Shown: positions 17,932-26,813 of the stretch, piece after piece
Layout: the number at the start of each line of letters is the position of its first letter
Numbering within the stretch: the stretch's first letter is position 1
Source of the DNA: Paenibacillus sp. MMS20-IR301
GTDB taxonomy: Bacteria; Bacillota; Bacilli; Paenibacillales; Paenibacillaceae
Assembly: GCF_032302195.1 (NCBI RefSeq)
Contig: NZ_CP135275.1
Coordinates: forward strand, 4,340,001 to 4,404,000
Direction: 5' to 3'
DNA: 64,000 nucleotides
Made by a program: the position numbers and the translations under genes
Notes under the pieces: generated by a model
The model's input: the letters and a program-made list of their open reading frames with translations, nothing else
Database searches by the model: none
Told to the model about the DNA's origin: nothing

Positions 17932-19065
17932 TTAAAGATGTCCGTCAGCAGCAAGCACGGAAATCCCATCCGCATATTCATAGCCCAGACTCCGGGCCAC
18001 TGCGGGATTCGTCACCTTTCCAGCCACGACATTCAGACCGCGCGCAAGCGCAGCGTTACCCTCAGCAGCCGCATGAATACCCAGGTTCGCAATCTGCAGC
18101 GCATATGGGATGGTCACATTCGTAAGCGCCAGCGTCGAGGTCCGGGCGACTGCTCCCGGCATGTTAGCCACAGCATAATGTACTACTCCATGCTTCACAT
18201 AGGTCGGGTTCTCATGTGTGGTAATCCGGTCAATCGTCTCTATCGAGCCGCCCTGATCAATCGCCACATCTACAATAACTGAACCCTCTGCCATCTGCTG
18301 CACCATATACTCTTTGACCAGCTTCGGTGCCCGGGCACCGGGAATCAGCACAGCCCCGATCAGCAAATCAGCTTTGCGTACCGCCTGCTCCAGATGGTAG
18401 GAATCTGACATTACGGTCCCCAGCCGTCCGCCAAAAATATCATCCAGTGCACGCAGACGGCCTGCGTTCAGATCCAGCACCGTGACCCGCGCTCCCATCC
18501 CCAGGGCGATCCTGGCTGCATTGGTGCCGACAATTCCGCCGCCGACAATAACAACCTCTCCGGGCTGCACCCCCGGCACGCCTCCCAACAGAATTCCTTT
18601 GCCGCCATGCGGCTTCTCCAGGAGACTGGCACCGATCTGGACAGCCATCCGTCCGGCCACCTCACTCATCGGAATGAGCAGCGGCAGGGAGCCGTCTTCA
18701 AGCTGGATCGTCTCGTATCCGACTGCTGTTACACCGCTGTCCACGAGCGCTTTAGTCAAACCAGCCTCAGGTGCCAAATGCAGATAAGTGAACAGAATTA
18801 GCCCTTGGCGGAAATAACCGTACTCCTCCGGCAGCGGCTCCTTCACCTTGATAATCATCTCAGCCTTGCTCCAGACCTCAGCGGCAGCCTCCAGAATCAC
18901 TGCCCCTTTATCCACATATTCCTGATCATTGAAGCCGCTGCCTGTGCCGGCAGAGCTCTCTACGTATACTTCATGGCCGGCATTCCGGAGCGCTTCCACC
19001 CCGGCAGGCGTTATTGCAATACGGTTCTCGTTATTCTTGATTTCTGCGGGTACGCCAACAATCAT
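17932..19065 (-). CDS. ald: Alanine dehydrogenase
   Basis: A 377-residue NAD-dependent alanine dehydrogenase, which interconverts L-alanine and pyruvate plus ammonia in the cytosol and supports alanine catabolism during sporulation and germination. The start [20 protein letters not shown] is diagnostic, with the substrate-binding Arg/Lys region in residues 10-80. The NAD-binding glycine motif is [22 protein letters not shown] (positions about 168-190), and [16 protein letters not shown] lies near the C-terminus. ATG 19065 follows GAGGGGGAATC. It stands alone between the tRNA pair and the liv operon, separated from the latter by a terminator. Confidence 0.96.
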   Translation of the reverse strand: MIVGVPAEIKNNENRIAITPAGVEALRNAGHEVYVESSAGTGSGFNDQEYVDKGAVILEAAAEVWSKAEMIIKVKEPLPEEYGYFRQGLILFTYLHLAPEAGLTKALVDSGVTAVGYETIQLEDGSLPLLIPMSEVAGRMAVQIGASLLEKPHGGKGILLGGVPGVQPGEVVIVGGGIVGTNAARIALGMGARVTVLDLNAGRLRALDDIFGGRLGTVMSDSYHLEQAVRKADLLIGAVLIPGARAPKLVKEYMVQQMAEGSVIVDVAIDQGGSIETIDRITTHENPTYVKHGVVHYAVANMPGAVARTSTLALTNVTIPYALQIANLGIHAAAEGNAALARGLNVVAGKVTNPAVARSLGYEYADGISVLAADGHL

Positions 19066-19104
19066 GCTGATTCCCCCTCAAAGTTTGGTAACCATTTGTA
19101 AGAT

Positions 19105-19138
19105 GACAAAAGAAAGGCTCAACAATCGAGCCTTTCTC
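19105..19138 (-). terminator. Terminator of the liv operon
   Basis: AGAAAGGCTC (19111-19120) pairs perfectly with GAGCCTTTCT (19128-19137) around a 7-base loop, and TTTTGTC follows on the minus strand. It lies just after livJ and before ald. Confidence 0.85.
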
Positions 19139-19183
19139 CGCTGCTTAGGAGTTCTTTCACCCTAATATATGCATTTGAACCGC

Positions 19184-20380
19184 TTATGGATTAACCTTTG
19201 TTTCGAAGGTTTGCTTGCCGTCAACGAATTTCAGAACGACTGCGGCTTTTACCGGGTCATGAGTCTCATTCAGGGTAATCTTACCTGTGGCGAGCTGGAG
19301 GTCTTTAGTAGCTGCCAAAGCTTCGGTAATTTTGGCCGGATCTGCTTCACCGGCACGGGTGATGGCATCAGCAACCAGCTTCAGTGCATCGTAACCAAGG
19401 GCTGCCATACCGTCAGGCACTGCGCCGCCGTTAGCTGCTTTGTAAGCATCAACAAAGGTAGTTACTTCAGTTGCTGTATCTTCAGGCGAGTAGTGGTTGG
19501 ACATGAAGGTGTTCTCCAAAGCTGCTGCGCCGGCAATCTCAGCCAGCTGCGGGGAATCCCAGCCATCGCCGCCCAGGAACGGAACCGTAATCCCCATCTC
19601 ACGGGCCTGCTTAATGATTTTGCCTACTTCTTCATAGTAGCCCGGCAGGTAAATTACATCCGGGTTTGCTGCTTTAATCCGTGTCAGAACCGCTTTGAAG
19701 TCGGAGTCTTTCTGCTGGTAGGACTCTTGGCTCAGCACTTCTCCGCCTTTGGCTTTGAAGGTTTCTTCAAAAAACTTCTGCAGACCCTTAGAGTAGTCAC
19801 TCGAAGTATCTGTATAGATTACAGCTGTTTTGGCTTTCAGGGAATCCAGTGCGAAGTTAGCCATAACCTCACCTTGGAATGGATCGATAAACGCTGCACG
19901 GAACACATACTCATTAACATTGCCGCTGCGCTCATCAACGGTAACTTTAGGGTTAGTTGCACCTACTGCTACGAGCGGGATCTTTTTCTCGGTGGCAACC
20001 GGAACAATCCCCAGTGTGTTGGTAGATGTGGAAGCTCCAATGATGGTTACTACCTTGTCATTGGTAATCAGTTTTTGCGCTGCCTGTGTTGCCTCTTCAG
20101 ACTTAGAAGCATTGTCAGCTACAACCAGCTCCAGCTGCTTGCCCAGTACGCCGCCTGCCGCATTGATCTGATCCACAGCCAGTTGCGCGCCCTTTGATGC
20201 GGAGTCGCCGAAAGAAGCCTGGCCGCCTGTGAGCTCAAGGTCAGCACCGATTTTGATTGTGCCGCCGCCGGCATTTCCGCCGCTTGCAGAGTTACCGCTG
20301 TTCTCTGTGTTGTTGCCACAGCCCGATGCTAATACCGCAGTCAGTACTGTCGACAAAATAATGGCCCCAATTTTCTTCAT
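19184..20380 (-). CDS. livJ: Branched-chain amino acid ABC transporter, substrate-binding lipoprotein
   Basis: A 398-residue periplasmic-binding-protein type I (Leu/Ile/Val-binding) lipoprotein. The signal ends in the lipobox ASGCGNN with the lipidated cysteine at residue 21. A Ser/Gly/Asn linker then leads to IKIGADLELTGGQASFGDSASKGAQLAVDQIN, typical of LivJ. VVTIIGASTSTNTLGIVPVATEKKIP contains the ligand-contacting serine/threonine pair. It delivers branched-chain amino acids to LivH/LivM. It is the last gene of its operon, 76 bases after livF, which is less common than a promoter-proximal position. ATG 20380 follows GGGAG. Confidence 0.95.
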   Translation of the reverse strand: MKKIGAIILSTVLTAVLASGCGNNTENSGNSASGGNAGGGTIKIGADLELTGGQASFGDSASKGAQLAVDQINAAGGVLGKQLELVVADNASKSEEATQAAQKLITNDKVVTIIGASTSTNTLGIVPVATEKKIPLVAVGATNPKVTVDERSGNVNEYVFRAAFIDPFQGEVMANFALDSLKAKTAVIYTDTSSDYSKGLQKFFEETFKAKGGEVLSQESYQQKDSDFKAVLTRIKAANPDVIYLPGYYEEVGKIIKQAREMGITVPFLGGDGWDSPQLAEIAGAAALENTFMSNHYSPEDTATEVTTFVDAYKAANGGAVPDGMAALGYDALKLVADAITRAGEADPAKITEALAATKDLQLATGKITLNETHDPVKAAVVLKFVDGKQTFETKVNP

Positions 20381-20456
20381 AGTTTCTCCCAGCCTCCCGA
20401 TTAATTAATATTTATATGTGTATTTCTGTGATGCTGCTGTAAGTGCCGCTAGCCTC

Positions 20457-21158
20457 CTAGTGCCCCAGATAAGCCATTTTAATCTCTTCGGAATCAGCCA
20501 ATTCCTTGGCATCTCCTTCAAGCACTACTCTGCCTGTCTCCAGAACATAGGCACGGTCAGCGATTTTGAGCGCCTGATGCGCATTCTGCTCAACCAGCAG
20601 TACGGTGGTCCCGGCGTCGTTAACTTCTTTGATGATTTTGAAAATATCCTGGACCAGCAGCGGCGCCAGCCCCATAGACGGTTCATCCAGCAGCAGCAGC
20701 TTCGGATGGCCCATGATCGCCCGCCCCATGGCAAGCATCTGCTGTTCCCCGCCGGAGAGGGTTCCGGCCTGCTGTTTCTTCCGCTCCCGCAGCCGCGGGA
20801 AGGTGTTGTAGACCTTCTCGAAGTCAGCGGCGAGACTGCCTGAATCCTGCAGATACGCACCCAGCTCCAGATTCTCCTCAACGGACATATTCGCAAATAC
20901 GCGCCGGCCTTCAGGACAATGGATCAGACCTTCTTTTACAATCGCCTGTACGCTTTGATTCACAATTGATTTATTCAGGAATTCAACACTTCCTGTTTTG
21001 GGTTTAAGCAGCCCCGAAAGCGTCTTGAGCAGTGTAGACTTGCCGGCGCCATTGGCTCCGATCAGCGTCACAATCTCTCCCTGCTTCACGTTGATGCTGA
21101 GATCCTTCAAGGCATGAATAGCTCCGTAATAAACGTTGATTCCCTGTACTGTAAGCAT
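20457..21158 (-). CDS. livF: Branched-chain amino acid ABC transporter ATP-binding protein LivF
   Basis: A 233-residue ABC ATPase: Walker A GANGAGKST, signature LSGGEQQMLAMGRA, Walker B KLLLLDEPSMGLAP and the switch histidine nearby. The PSMGLAP and EGRRVFANMSVEENL phrases separate LivF from LivG. I use ATG 21158 (MLTVQGINVYYG), 8-9 bases after GGAGG; a longer reading from 21347 runs inside livG. It forms the ATPase heterodimer with LivG. Confidence 0.95.
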   Translation of the reverse strand: MLTVQGINVYYGAIHALKDLSINVKQGEIVTLIGANGAGKSTLLKTLSGLLKPKTGSVEFLNKSIVNQSVQAIVKEGLIHCPEGRRVFANMSVEENLELGAYLQDSGSLAADFEKVYNTFPRLRERKKQQAGTLSGGEQQMLAMGRAIMGHPKLLLLDEPSMGLAPLLVQDIFKIIKEVNDAGTTVLLVEQNAHQALKIADRAYVLETGRVVLEGDAKELADSEEIKMAYLGH

Positions 21159-21162
21159 GGCG

Positions 21163-21945
21163 CTACGCCTCCTGTCCCAAATACGCTTCGATAACCTTCG
21201 GATTATTCCGGATCTCGACCGGGGTCCCGTCAGCAATAAGTATTCCGCGGTCCAGGACGTAGATCCGGTTGCAGACACCCATGACCAGTGACATATCATG
21301 CTCGATGAGCAGAATCGTAAGATCGAATTCCTCACGGATCCAGGCAATCAGATTCATCAGATCACGCGTTTCATTCGGGTTCATCCCTGCCGCGGGCTCA
21401 TCAAGCAGCAGCAGCTTTGGTCCGGCCGCCAGCGCCCGGGCGATCTCGAGCCGCCGCTGATTACCATAACTCAGATTACTCGCAACCTCATCACTCTGGT
21501 CGGCAAGGTTGAAGATTTTGAGGATATCCATCGCCTTCCGGGTAATTTCGTCCTCTCCCTTGAAGTGCTTCGGCAGCCGGAGCATCGAAGAGAAGAGCGA
21601 GTGCTTCGCATGCTGGTGAAAAGCAATCTTGACATTCTCCAGCACGGTCATCGCTGTGAATAAGCGGATGTTCTGGAACGTACGGGCAGCGCCTTTATGG
21701 TTGATCTTATAAGGCTTCATGCCGCCAATGGATTCGTTATTCAGAATAATGCTGCCTGACGAAGGCGGATACACCCCGGTCAGCAGGTTGAATAATGTTG
21801 TTTTGCCGGCGCCGTTGGGTCCGATCAGACCTATTAGTTCACCTTTATTAATATGAAGGGAAACCTCACTGACTGCCTTGAGTCCGCCAAAGGACCGGCT
21901 GGCCTCCTTAACGTCAAGGAGCACTGCTGCCTTCGATTGCGTCAT
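21163..21945 (-). CDS. livG: Branched-chain amino acid ABC transporter ATP-binding protein LivG
   Basis: A 260-residue ABC ATPase. Walker A is GPNGAGKTT, the signature is LSYGNQRRLEIARAL and Walker B is LLLLDEPAAGMNPNET. AARTFQNIRLF is characteristic of the LivG subfamily. ATG 21945 lies 9 bases after AGGAGG and overlaps livM by 32 bases. It energises high-affinity uptake of leucine, isoleucine and valine together with LivF. Confidence 0.95.
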   Translation of the reverse strand: MTQSKAAVLLDVKEASRSFGGLKAVSEVSLHINKGELIGLIGPNGAGKTTLFNLLTGVYPPSSGSIILNNESIGGMKPYKINHKGAARTFQNIRLFTAMTVLENVKIAFHQHAKHSLFSSMLRLPKHFKGEDEITRKAMDILKIFNLADQSDEVASNLSYGNQRRLEIARALAAGPKLLLLDEPAAGMNPNETRDLMNLIAWIREEFDLTILLIEHDMSLVMGVCNRIYVLDRGILIADGTPVEIRNNPKVIEAYLGQEA

Positions 21946-22882
21946 TTGCCTTAGCCTCCTTTTTGCCGAACTTGCCCAGCGAGAATTTAGTTTTGCCCAG
22001 CAATCCGCTTGGACGGAAGATCATCATCAGGATCAGCACGATGGAATAGATAATCATGCGCCATTCCGGGAATTCACGCAGGTAGGTATACAGCAGGGTA
22101 ACGAATACAGCCCCGACGATCGACCCCGCAGTACTGCCGAGGCCCCCGAGTACAACCATTACGATAATTTCGAAGGATTTCAGGAAGTTGAAGCTGCCTG
22201 GTGTGATTACATAGAACGTATGGGCTGACAATCCGCCGGCCATCCCGGCAAACAAGGCACCGAGGGTAAAAGCAATGATTTTGTAGCGCGTCGTGTTAAT
22301 CCCCATCGCTTCTGCAGCAATCTCATTCTCACGGATCGCAATACAAGCCCGGCCGTGTGTAGAGCGGATAAAGTTGTTGATCAGAACTACAGAAACGAGA
22401 GTGAATAAGAACAGCAGCGTCCAGGTTGTTTTGGCAGGAATGCCGCTAAGCCCGGAAGCTCCGCCGACAAATTCCGTGTTCAGCATGATGATGCGGATAA
22501 TCTCACCGAACCCCAGTGTTGCGATGGCCAGATAGTCACCGTTAAGCCTGAGCGTAGGCATCCCGATCAGTACTCCGAACACCGCGGCCAGGAGCCCGCC
22601 GGCCAGAATCGCCAGGACGAATGGCACATTATAATCGAGTGTAAGGATGGCCGAGGTATAGGCGCCTACTGACATAAACCCGGCATGGCCGATAGAGAAC
22701 TGTCCGGTAATTCCGGTAATGAGATTGAGCGACACGGCAAGCATGATGTTGACACCAATCAGAAGCAGCATAGATTGATTCACATCACTAAGAACTCCTG
22801 TTGTTAGAAGAACTTTAATAATTCCATAGAAGGCAAAGGCAGCAATAATGCCCAGCCAGAATTTTTTGTTTACTGTTTTCAC
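21914..22882 (-). CDS. livM: Branched-chain amino acid ABC transporter permease LivM
   Basis: A 322-residue inner-membrane permease with about ten hydrophobic segments. GQFSIGHAGFMSVGAYTSAIL and GDYLAIATLGFGEIIRI are LivM hallmarks, and RENEIAAEAMGINTTRYKI is the EAA-like loop that contacts the ATPases. The C-terminal RPSGLLGK motif is also typical. The start is GTG 22882 behind GGAGG. It pairs with LivH encoded just upstream. Confidence 0.95.
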   Translation of the reverse strand: MKTVNKKFWLGIIAAFAFYGIIKVLLTTGVLSDVNQSMLLLIGVNIMLAVSLNLITGITGQFSIGHAGFMSVGAYTSAILTLDYNVPFVLAILAGGLLAAVFGVLIGMPTLRLNGDYLAIATLGFGEIIRIIMLNTEFVGGASGLSGIPAKTTWTLLFLFTLVSVVLINNFIRSTHGRACIAIRENEIAAEAMGINTTRYKIIAFTLGALFAGMAGGLSAHTFYVITPGSFNFLKSFEIIVMVVLGGLGSTAGSIVGAVFVTLLYTYLREFPEWRMIIYSIVLILMMIFRPSGLLGKTKFSLGKFGKKEAKANDAIEGSSAP

Positions 22883-22894
22883 GGCAGTTCCCTC

Positions 22895-23800
22895 CTACAC
22901 TTTCTCCCGGACATTCTTGCCAAACAGTCCGGATGGTTTGAAGATAAGGATCAGAATCAGTACCGCAAAGGCCACACCGTCACGCCAGGAAGAGAAGCCG
23001 AGTGAAGAAATCTCTGTCTCTACCGTTCCCAGCAGCAGACCGCCTACAAGTGCACCCGGGATACTTCCGATACCGCCAAGCACCGCAGCTACGAATGCTT
23101 TAAGACCAGGCATAACACCCATTAGTGGATCCACTGTATTGTATGTCATCCCGAAAATGACACCGGCTGCGGCCGCAAGCGCCGAGCCAATTGCAAAGGT
23201 AGCTGAAATGGTGCGGTCTACGTTGATCCCCATCAACCTTGCCGCTTCCACATCGAAGGATACCGCCCGCATCGCTTTACCGGTTTTGGTATAACGTACA
23301 ATATACTGCAGGACAATCATTAGAACTATCGTTGTTAGAAGAATCATTATCTGATTGGAATCCACTTGAATGGAAGATCCGAACAGATGGTACTGCTTCT
23401 TCTCCATAATATCCGGGAAGCCTTTGGCCTGCGGCCCGAGAATCAGAACTCCGGTATACTCCAGGAGGAAGGATACGCCAATCGCTGTAATCAGAGCAGC
23501 AATCCGGGTGGACTTGCGCAGCGGCTTGTAAGCCAGACGTTCTATTGTGATCCCGAGCAATGCGCTTATCGTCATCGAAATGATCAGCGACACGAGCAGG
23601 ACAACGATGGGCGGCAATCCGGCGTTAGCCAAAAATTTGGCACTGTAAAGTCCGATGAACGAACCCACCATAAATACATCGCCATGCGCAAAATTGATCA
23701 GTTTAATGATACCGTAAACCATTGTGTAACCAAGGGCGATCAGAGCATAGATACTGCCTACGGAAATCCCGTTAATTAGTTGCTGAATGAAGTACTCCAT
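22895..23800 (-). CDS. livH: Branched-chain amino acid ABC transporter permease LivH
   Basis: A 301-residue permease with about eight membrane helices. QQLINGISVGSIYALIALGYTMVYGIIKLINFAHGD is the LivH signature near the N-terminus, and the EAA-like loop reads AMRAVSFDVEAARLMGINVD. It is the first gene of livHMGFJ. I prefer ATG 23800 because AAGGGG lies 6 bases before it; the in-frame ATG at 23806 would touch that site directly. Confidence 0.94.
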   Translation of the reverse strand: MEYFIQQLINGISVGSIYALIALGYTMVYGIIKLINFAHGDVFMVGSFIGLYSAKFLANAGLPPIVVLLVSLIISMTISALLGITIERLAYKPLRKSTRIAALITAIGVSFLLEYTGVLILGPQAKGFPDIMEKKQYHLFGSSIQVDSNQIMILLTTIVLMIVLQYIVRYTKTGKAMRAVSFDVEAARLMGINVDRTISATFAIGSALAAAAGVIFGMTYNTVDPLMGVMPGLKAFVAAVLGGIGSIPGALVGGLLLGTVETEISSLGFSSWRDGVAFAVLILILIFKPSGLFGKNVREKV

Positions 23801-23881
23801 CGCCATCCCCTTTTCCCCATTATAATCGTAAATCCCCTTTCTCTGCCCTTGCTTCTCTTTTCTTTCTTTATGATGTCATTT

Positions 23882-23910
23882 ATATTAACACAAGGTTATG
23901 GTGTCGTCAC
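23882..23910 (-). promoter_or_regulatory. Candidate promoter of livHMGFJ
   Basis: On the minus strand GTGACG (23910-23905) and TAATAT (23887-23882) are 17 bases apart, 80 bases before livH. An AT-rich stretch that includes AATTTTTCGGGCATT lies just upstream and only weakly resembles a CodY box (10 of 15 positions), so CodY control is not claimed. Confidence 0.45.
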
Positions 23911-23949
23911 TAATTTTTCGGGCATTTTAATATAAAATTCAAGAATTGG

Positions 23950-23966
23950 TGTTATGTTACATAACA
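23950..23966. promoter_or_regulatory. Palindrome TGTTATG-TTA-CATAACA upstream of livH
   Basis: A perfect 7-bp inverted repeat with 3-bp centre about 40 bp upstream of the candidate livH promoter. It is a plausible operator for a dimeric regulator or activator; the binding protein is unknown. Confidence 0.4.
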
Positions 23967-24163
23967 TGGTACGTGTAGTATTTGGTAGGTTTTTAAATTC
24001 AAAAGAAAAATACGGAGAAAACGGGAGTAAAACAGAGGATAATCAAGTAGGATGGCTCCAGGCATTGTTTCCTTTTCTTATACAATACTTGATTTGTACG
24101 CAATTAATATAACATTTGTCTCTTTACAGCATCATTACTTCAATTAATTAAAGGAGTAACGGG

Positions 24164-24355
24164 TTGAATCGACAGATTTTTTGTCGTTTGGTCTTTTTAT
24201 TTGCCGAAAATTGTAGATTGACACTGGCGCCGCAGGAATGGAGGCCATCCCCTCGTCCGGAAAGTGACCTGAACAAACAGTTCTGCACATGTACGTCTGC
24301 GCTAGAATGCGTATTTTCTGGTGGTGTATATAGGGGACTGATGCGATGTACATAA
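24164..24355 (+). CDS. Possible small protein, TTG start
   Basis: A 63-codon reading frame starts at TTG 24164, 7 bases after a good AAGGAG site. It has no similarity I recognise and its Cys-rich, low-hydrophobicity content (NRQIFCRLVFLFAENCRLTL) is not convincing. A hairpin (CGACA..TGTCG) followed by T-rich sequence overlaps the first codons, so this could equally be a leader RNA or terminator. The rest of 23967-24500 shows no other gene. Confidence 0.2.
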   Translation: MNRQIFCRLVFLFAENCRLTLAPQEWRPSPRPESDLNKQFCTCTSALECVFSGGVYRGLMRCT

Positions 24356-24514
24356 GAGAAGGGGTTGCTGGCGGGAATCAGGGGCAGTTATGCTCTTTGT
24401 GTTCTCGGGTGACATCGCTTTAACAAGAAGAAATTTGTTCTCCGGGCGAACCTGACTGCTTGCGGGGCGTTAGCTTAGCCGTTACTCTTTTCCCGGCGAA
24501 GATTCTTCTATTAT

Positions 24515-24697
24515 GTAGCTAATAGTTATGTATTCTGAAGGCAGACCGGCCCTCTATAGTATTTAGGTGGAAAAATGTATCTTAATTTCGCTATTTCCGT
24601 CTCGTGGAGACCATTAAGTGGACAAACGTATCCTAATTTCTTATACTTCACTTACTTTGGGGTATTTCCGTAATATTAAGTGCTCTTTTTCCACTTG
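24515..24697. repeat. Intergenic repeat cluster, family C (about 51-bp pitch)
   Basis: Copies at 24562-24591 (GGTGGAAAAATGTATCTTAA), 24613-24640 (AGTGGACAAACGTATCCTAA) and, inverted, 24668-24697 (CAAGTGGAAAAAGAGCACTT on the minus strand) are spaced 51 and about 56 bp. A degenerate fourth copy near 24515-24540 (TTATGTATTCTG) would continue the same pitch. There is no gene in 24360-24823. Confidence 0.5.
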
Positions 24698-24823
24698 CTG
24701 TTTGACATATCCCCCTTCGTTCTTTTAGCAAGTGTACATTATCCATCTATTGTCCTGCTGCCGCGGTATCCTGATGGCCGCACCGTTAATCCCGGCTTTT
24801 TCAATTGGATCATCTACTCAACA

Positions 24824-24856
24824 ACAACAAAAAAAAGAGCCCCATTGGACTCTTCT
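24824..24856 (-). terminator. Terminator downstream of tRNA-Ser
   Basis: AAGAG/CTCTT arms with inner CC/GG pairs (24835-24854) are followed by TTTTTTTTGTTGTTG on the minus strand. It ends the tRNA-Asn/tRNA-Ser transcript. Confidence 0.75.
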
Positions 24857-24985
24857 TGTACAATATCAATCGAACGGAGAGAGGGATACTCTCACTTCGT
24901 GAGAGATTGCGAAGAATCCCTAACGAAGCTTATGCTCCAACGAACCACTGAGGGTTCTCATCCCTAACAGGGAAGTATTTCGAAC

Positions 24986-25073
24986 GGAGAGAGAGGGATT
25001 CGAACCCTCGCACCGCTTACGCAGTCTAACCCCTTAGCAGAGGGTCCCCTTATAGCCACTTGGGTATCTCTCC
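24986..25073 (-). tRNA. tRNA-Ser (GCT)
   Basis: An 88-nt gene on the minus strand with the long variable arm of serine tRNAs (TGCGTAAGCGGTGC), acceptor GGAGAGA, anticodon loop CTGCTAA (anticodon GCT) and T arm GGGTTCGAATCCC. CCA is not encoded. Confidence 0.93.
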
Positions 25074-25079
25074 AAGTAA

Positions 25080-25155
25080 TGGCTCCCCGAACAGGACTCG
25101 AACCTGTGACAACTCGATTAACAGTCGAGTGCTCTACCAACTGAGCTATCAGGGA
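25080..25155 (-). tRNA. tRNA-Asn (GTT)
   Basis: On the minus strand: acceptor TCCCTGA, D arm TAGCTCAGTTGGTAGAGC, anticodon loop CTGTTAA (anticodon GTT), T arm CAGGTTCGAGTCCTG and encoded CCA. It lies six bases upstream of tRNA-Ser. Confidence 0.94.
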
Positions 25156-25259
25156 ACATTAACATGAACAAGGAATAATTTATCATGATTCTTTAGTCTA
25201 GTCAAGTGCTGAAACAAAGATCATGAGATCGTTTTCAAAATATACAAATTTTCCTTGAA

Positions 25260-26012
25260 TTACACCCATTCTCCATCCAGTGGTACAGCGACACGGTCAA
25301 GCAGTCCCTCCTGCTCCAGACGAAGCTTCAATAACCCCCGGGTTACTCTGCAGTGATTAATAGTATCCATGTGTACGGCTATCACTGAAGCAGTTGGCGC
25401 AGCATGGCATAGCTCCACTATATCCTGCTCGTTCATCGTAATATGCCCTCCGTTTGTGAAGCTGGCCCCTCCGGCATTAACTATAATGATATCGGGCTGA
25501 TGGACTGTGAGCACATCCTCAACCTCTTTGCACCAAATCGTATCTCCGGCCAGATACACCACCGGTTCACCCTCCGCCTGAAATAAGCACCCGGATACCT
25601 TTCCCATCCTGGCTCCAATTTCTCCGGTTCCGTGCCGGCCACCGGTCCGCGAGAGAGTTACTCCACGGAATACTGAAGGCACATTGTCATCTATCTCCTT
25701 AACTTGCCCGAATCCCTGAGCCGTGATTTTCTCTCCATCCCCCTCCTGACACAACAACGGAAGCTTCGGATTGAGTAGTTCGGCTGCAGCTGCATCCCAG
25801 TGATCCTGGTGAAGATGCGTCACGATCACAGCATCCGGATCCAGCCATTGCTGCACCGGACCGGGCAGAGGGGTCAGCGGATTACGGCGGTCATCGCCGG
25901 AATTCATAATCGGCGGATTGACTCCCTGCGCGCTAAGCATCGGGTCAATGAGAAAAGTGCTGCCACCGTATTCAAGCCATAGGGCGGCGTGGCGGATTAA
26001 TTGGATTTTCAT
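25260..26012 (-). CDS. Metallo-beta-lactamase-fold hydrolase (UlaG/YtnP-like)
   Basis: A 250-residue cytosolic protein of the MBL superfamily. The metal-binding motif is THLHQDHWD (about residues 65-73), with further ligands expected at AGDTIW and at VIAVHMDTINHC near the C-terminus. The opening IQLIRHAALWLEYGGSTFLIDPML is typical of the L-ascorbate-6-phosphate-lactonase-like (UlaG-type) branch. The substrate is unknown. It diverges from an Lrp-type regulator 126 bp away, which may control it. ATG 26012 follows AGAAGG. Confidence 0.85.
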   Translation of the reverse strand: MKIQLIRHAALWLEYGGSTFLIDPMLSAQGVNPPIMNSGDDRRNPLTPLPGPVQQWLDPDAVIVTHLHQDHWDAAAAELLNPKLPLLCQEGDGEKITAQGFGQVKEIDDNVPSVFRGVTLSRTGGRHGTGEIGARMGKVSGCLFQAEGEPVVYLAGDTIWCKEVEDVLTVHQPDIIIVNAGGASFTNGGHITMNEQDIVELCHAAPTASVIAVHMDTINHCRVTRGLLKLRLEQEGLLDRVAVPLDGEWV

Positions 26013-26138
26013 AGGTAACCTTCTTTCTCTGGCTTATGTTCTGCTACAATTAAGTATAGATTGACCGGCAAGCGGAGTACATTGATCCGCGAAAGAGATT
26101 CGCCTGTTCGACTTTCATCCAGAAAGGATTATGTAACT

Positions 26139-26567
26139 ATGACCCCCTATCTCATTGATGATACTGATTACCGCATCCTCCAGCTGCTGATTGAAGATTC
26201 TACACAGAGCCACAAAGATATCGGAGCACAGGTTCACTTGACGGGCCAGGCTGTAGGTGCGCGAATCCGCAGAATGCGGGAACTCGAGATTATTGAAGGC
26301 TATACAATCCGCTGGAACCCGCTCCAGATCGGGCAGAATATCCATGCGTTCATTACAGTATTCCTCAGCACGAATAGTGCCCATCTGCCCTTCCAGGCCT
26401 TCGCGAAGGATCATGACAGTGTCTCCGAACTATACCGGATCAGCGGTGAAGGCTGTTACTGGATGCGGGTGCGGACCGCGAGCCAGGAGGCACTGGCTGC
26501 TTTTCTCGATGAGCTGCTGGCGTATGGCAATTACCGGGTTAACCTGGACATGGGCCAGATCAAGTAG
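26139..26567 (+). CDS. Lrp/AsnC-family transcriptional regulator
   Basis: A 142-residue regulator. The N-terminal winged helix-turn-helix is DYRILQLLIEDSTQSHKDIGAQVHLTGQAVGARIRRMRELEIIEGY (about residues 8-54). A C-terminal RAM/ligand-binding domain includes FITVFLSTNSAHLPFQAFAKDHDSVSELYRISGEGCYWMRV. I chose ATG 26139 because AAAGGA lies 10 bases upstream and it gives the usual family length; a longer TTG-initiated reading adds an unlikely basic extension. Divergent placement from the MBL hydrolase suggests local control. Confidence 0.9.
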   Translation: MTPYLIDDTDYRILQLLIEDSTQSHKDIGAQVHLTGQAVGARIRRMRELEIIEGYTIRWNPLQIGQNIHAFITVFLSTNSAHLPFQAFAKDHDSVSELYRISGEGCYWMRVRTASQEALAAFLDELLAYGNYRVNLDMGQIK

Positions 26568-26616
26568 AAGTCTCTGTCTGGGACGGATTACGGGACTTCA
26601 ATTTAAGTCTCTTATA

Positions 26617-26667
26617 GCGAAAAACCCGCCCATAGTCTCACAGCGGCACATGTATTCGGTTTTTCGC
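26617..26667 (+). terminator. Possible terminator-like inverted repeat after the Lrp gene
   Basis: GCGAAAAACC (26617-26626) pairs perfectly with GGTTTTTCGC (26658-26667) across a 31-base loop. The loop is long and no T-run follows, so it is only a candidate. The remainder of 26568-26813 shows no gene. Confidence 0.35.
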
Positions 26668-26813
26668 ATACATTGGGCACGATTGCCCTCACAGCAGGTA
26701 ACTTCAAGAAGTTTGTGTAAAAGAGTAGAAGTCCCTCCCCGGGTACGATTAGCATTCGTAGCTTATGTTCAGCATAGTCTATGCTCTATGTCTGCTTTCC
26801 CTCAATGCACCAC

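Noticed and set aside
19169..20197. 342-codon ORF antisense to livJ
   Set aside because: Shadow of livJ; Cys-rich composition typical of an antisense frame.
23905..23925. CodY-box-like AATTTTTCGGGCATT before livH
   Set aside because: Only 10 of 15 positions match the consensus, which is common in AT-rich DNA.
24680..24967. Plus-strand 95-codon ORF near tRNA-Ser
   Set aside because: It runs through the tRNA terminator and the tRNA-Ser-like partial duplicate; no ribosome binding site.
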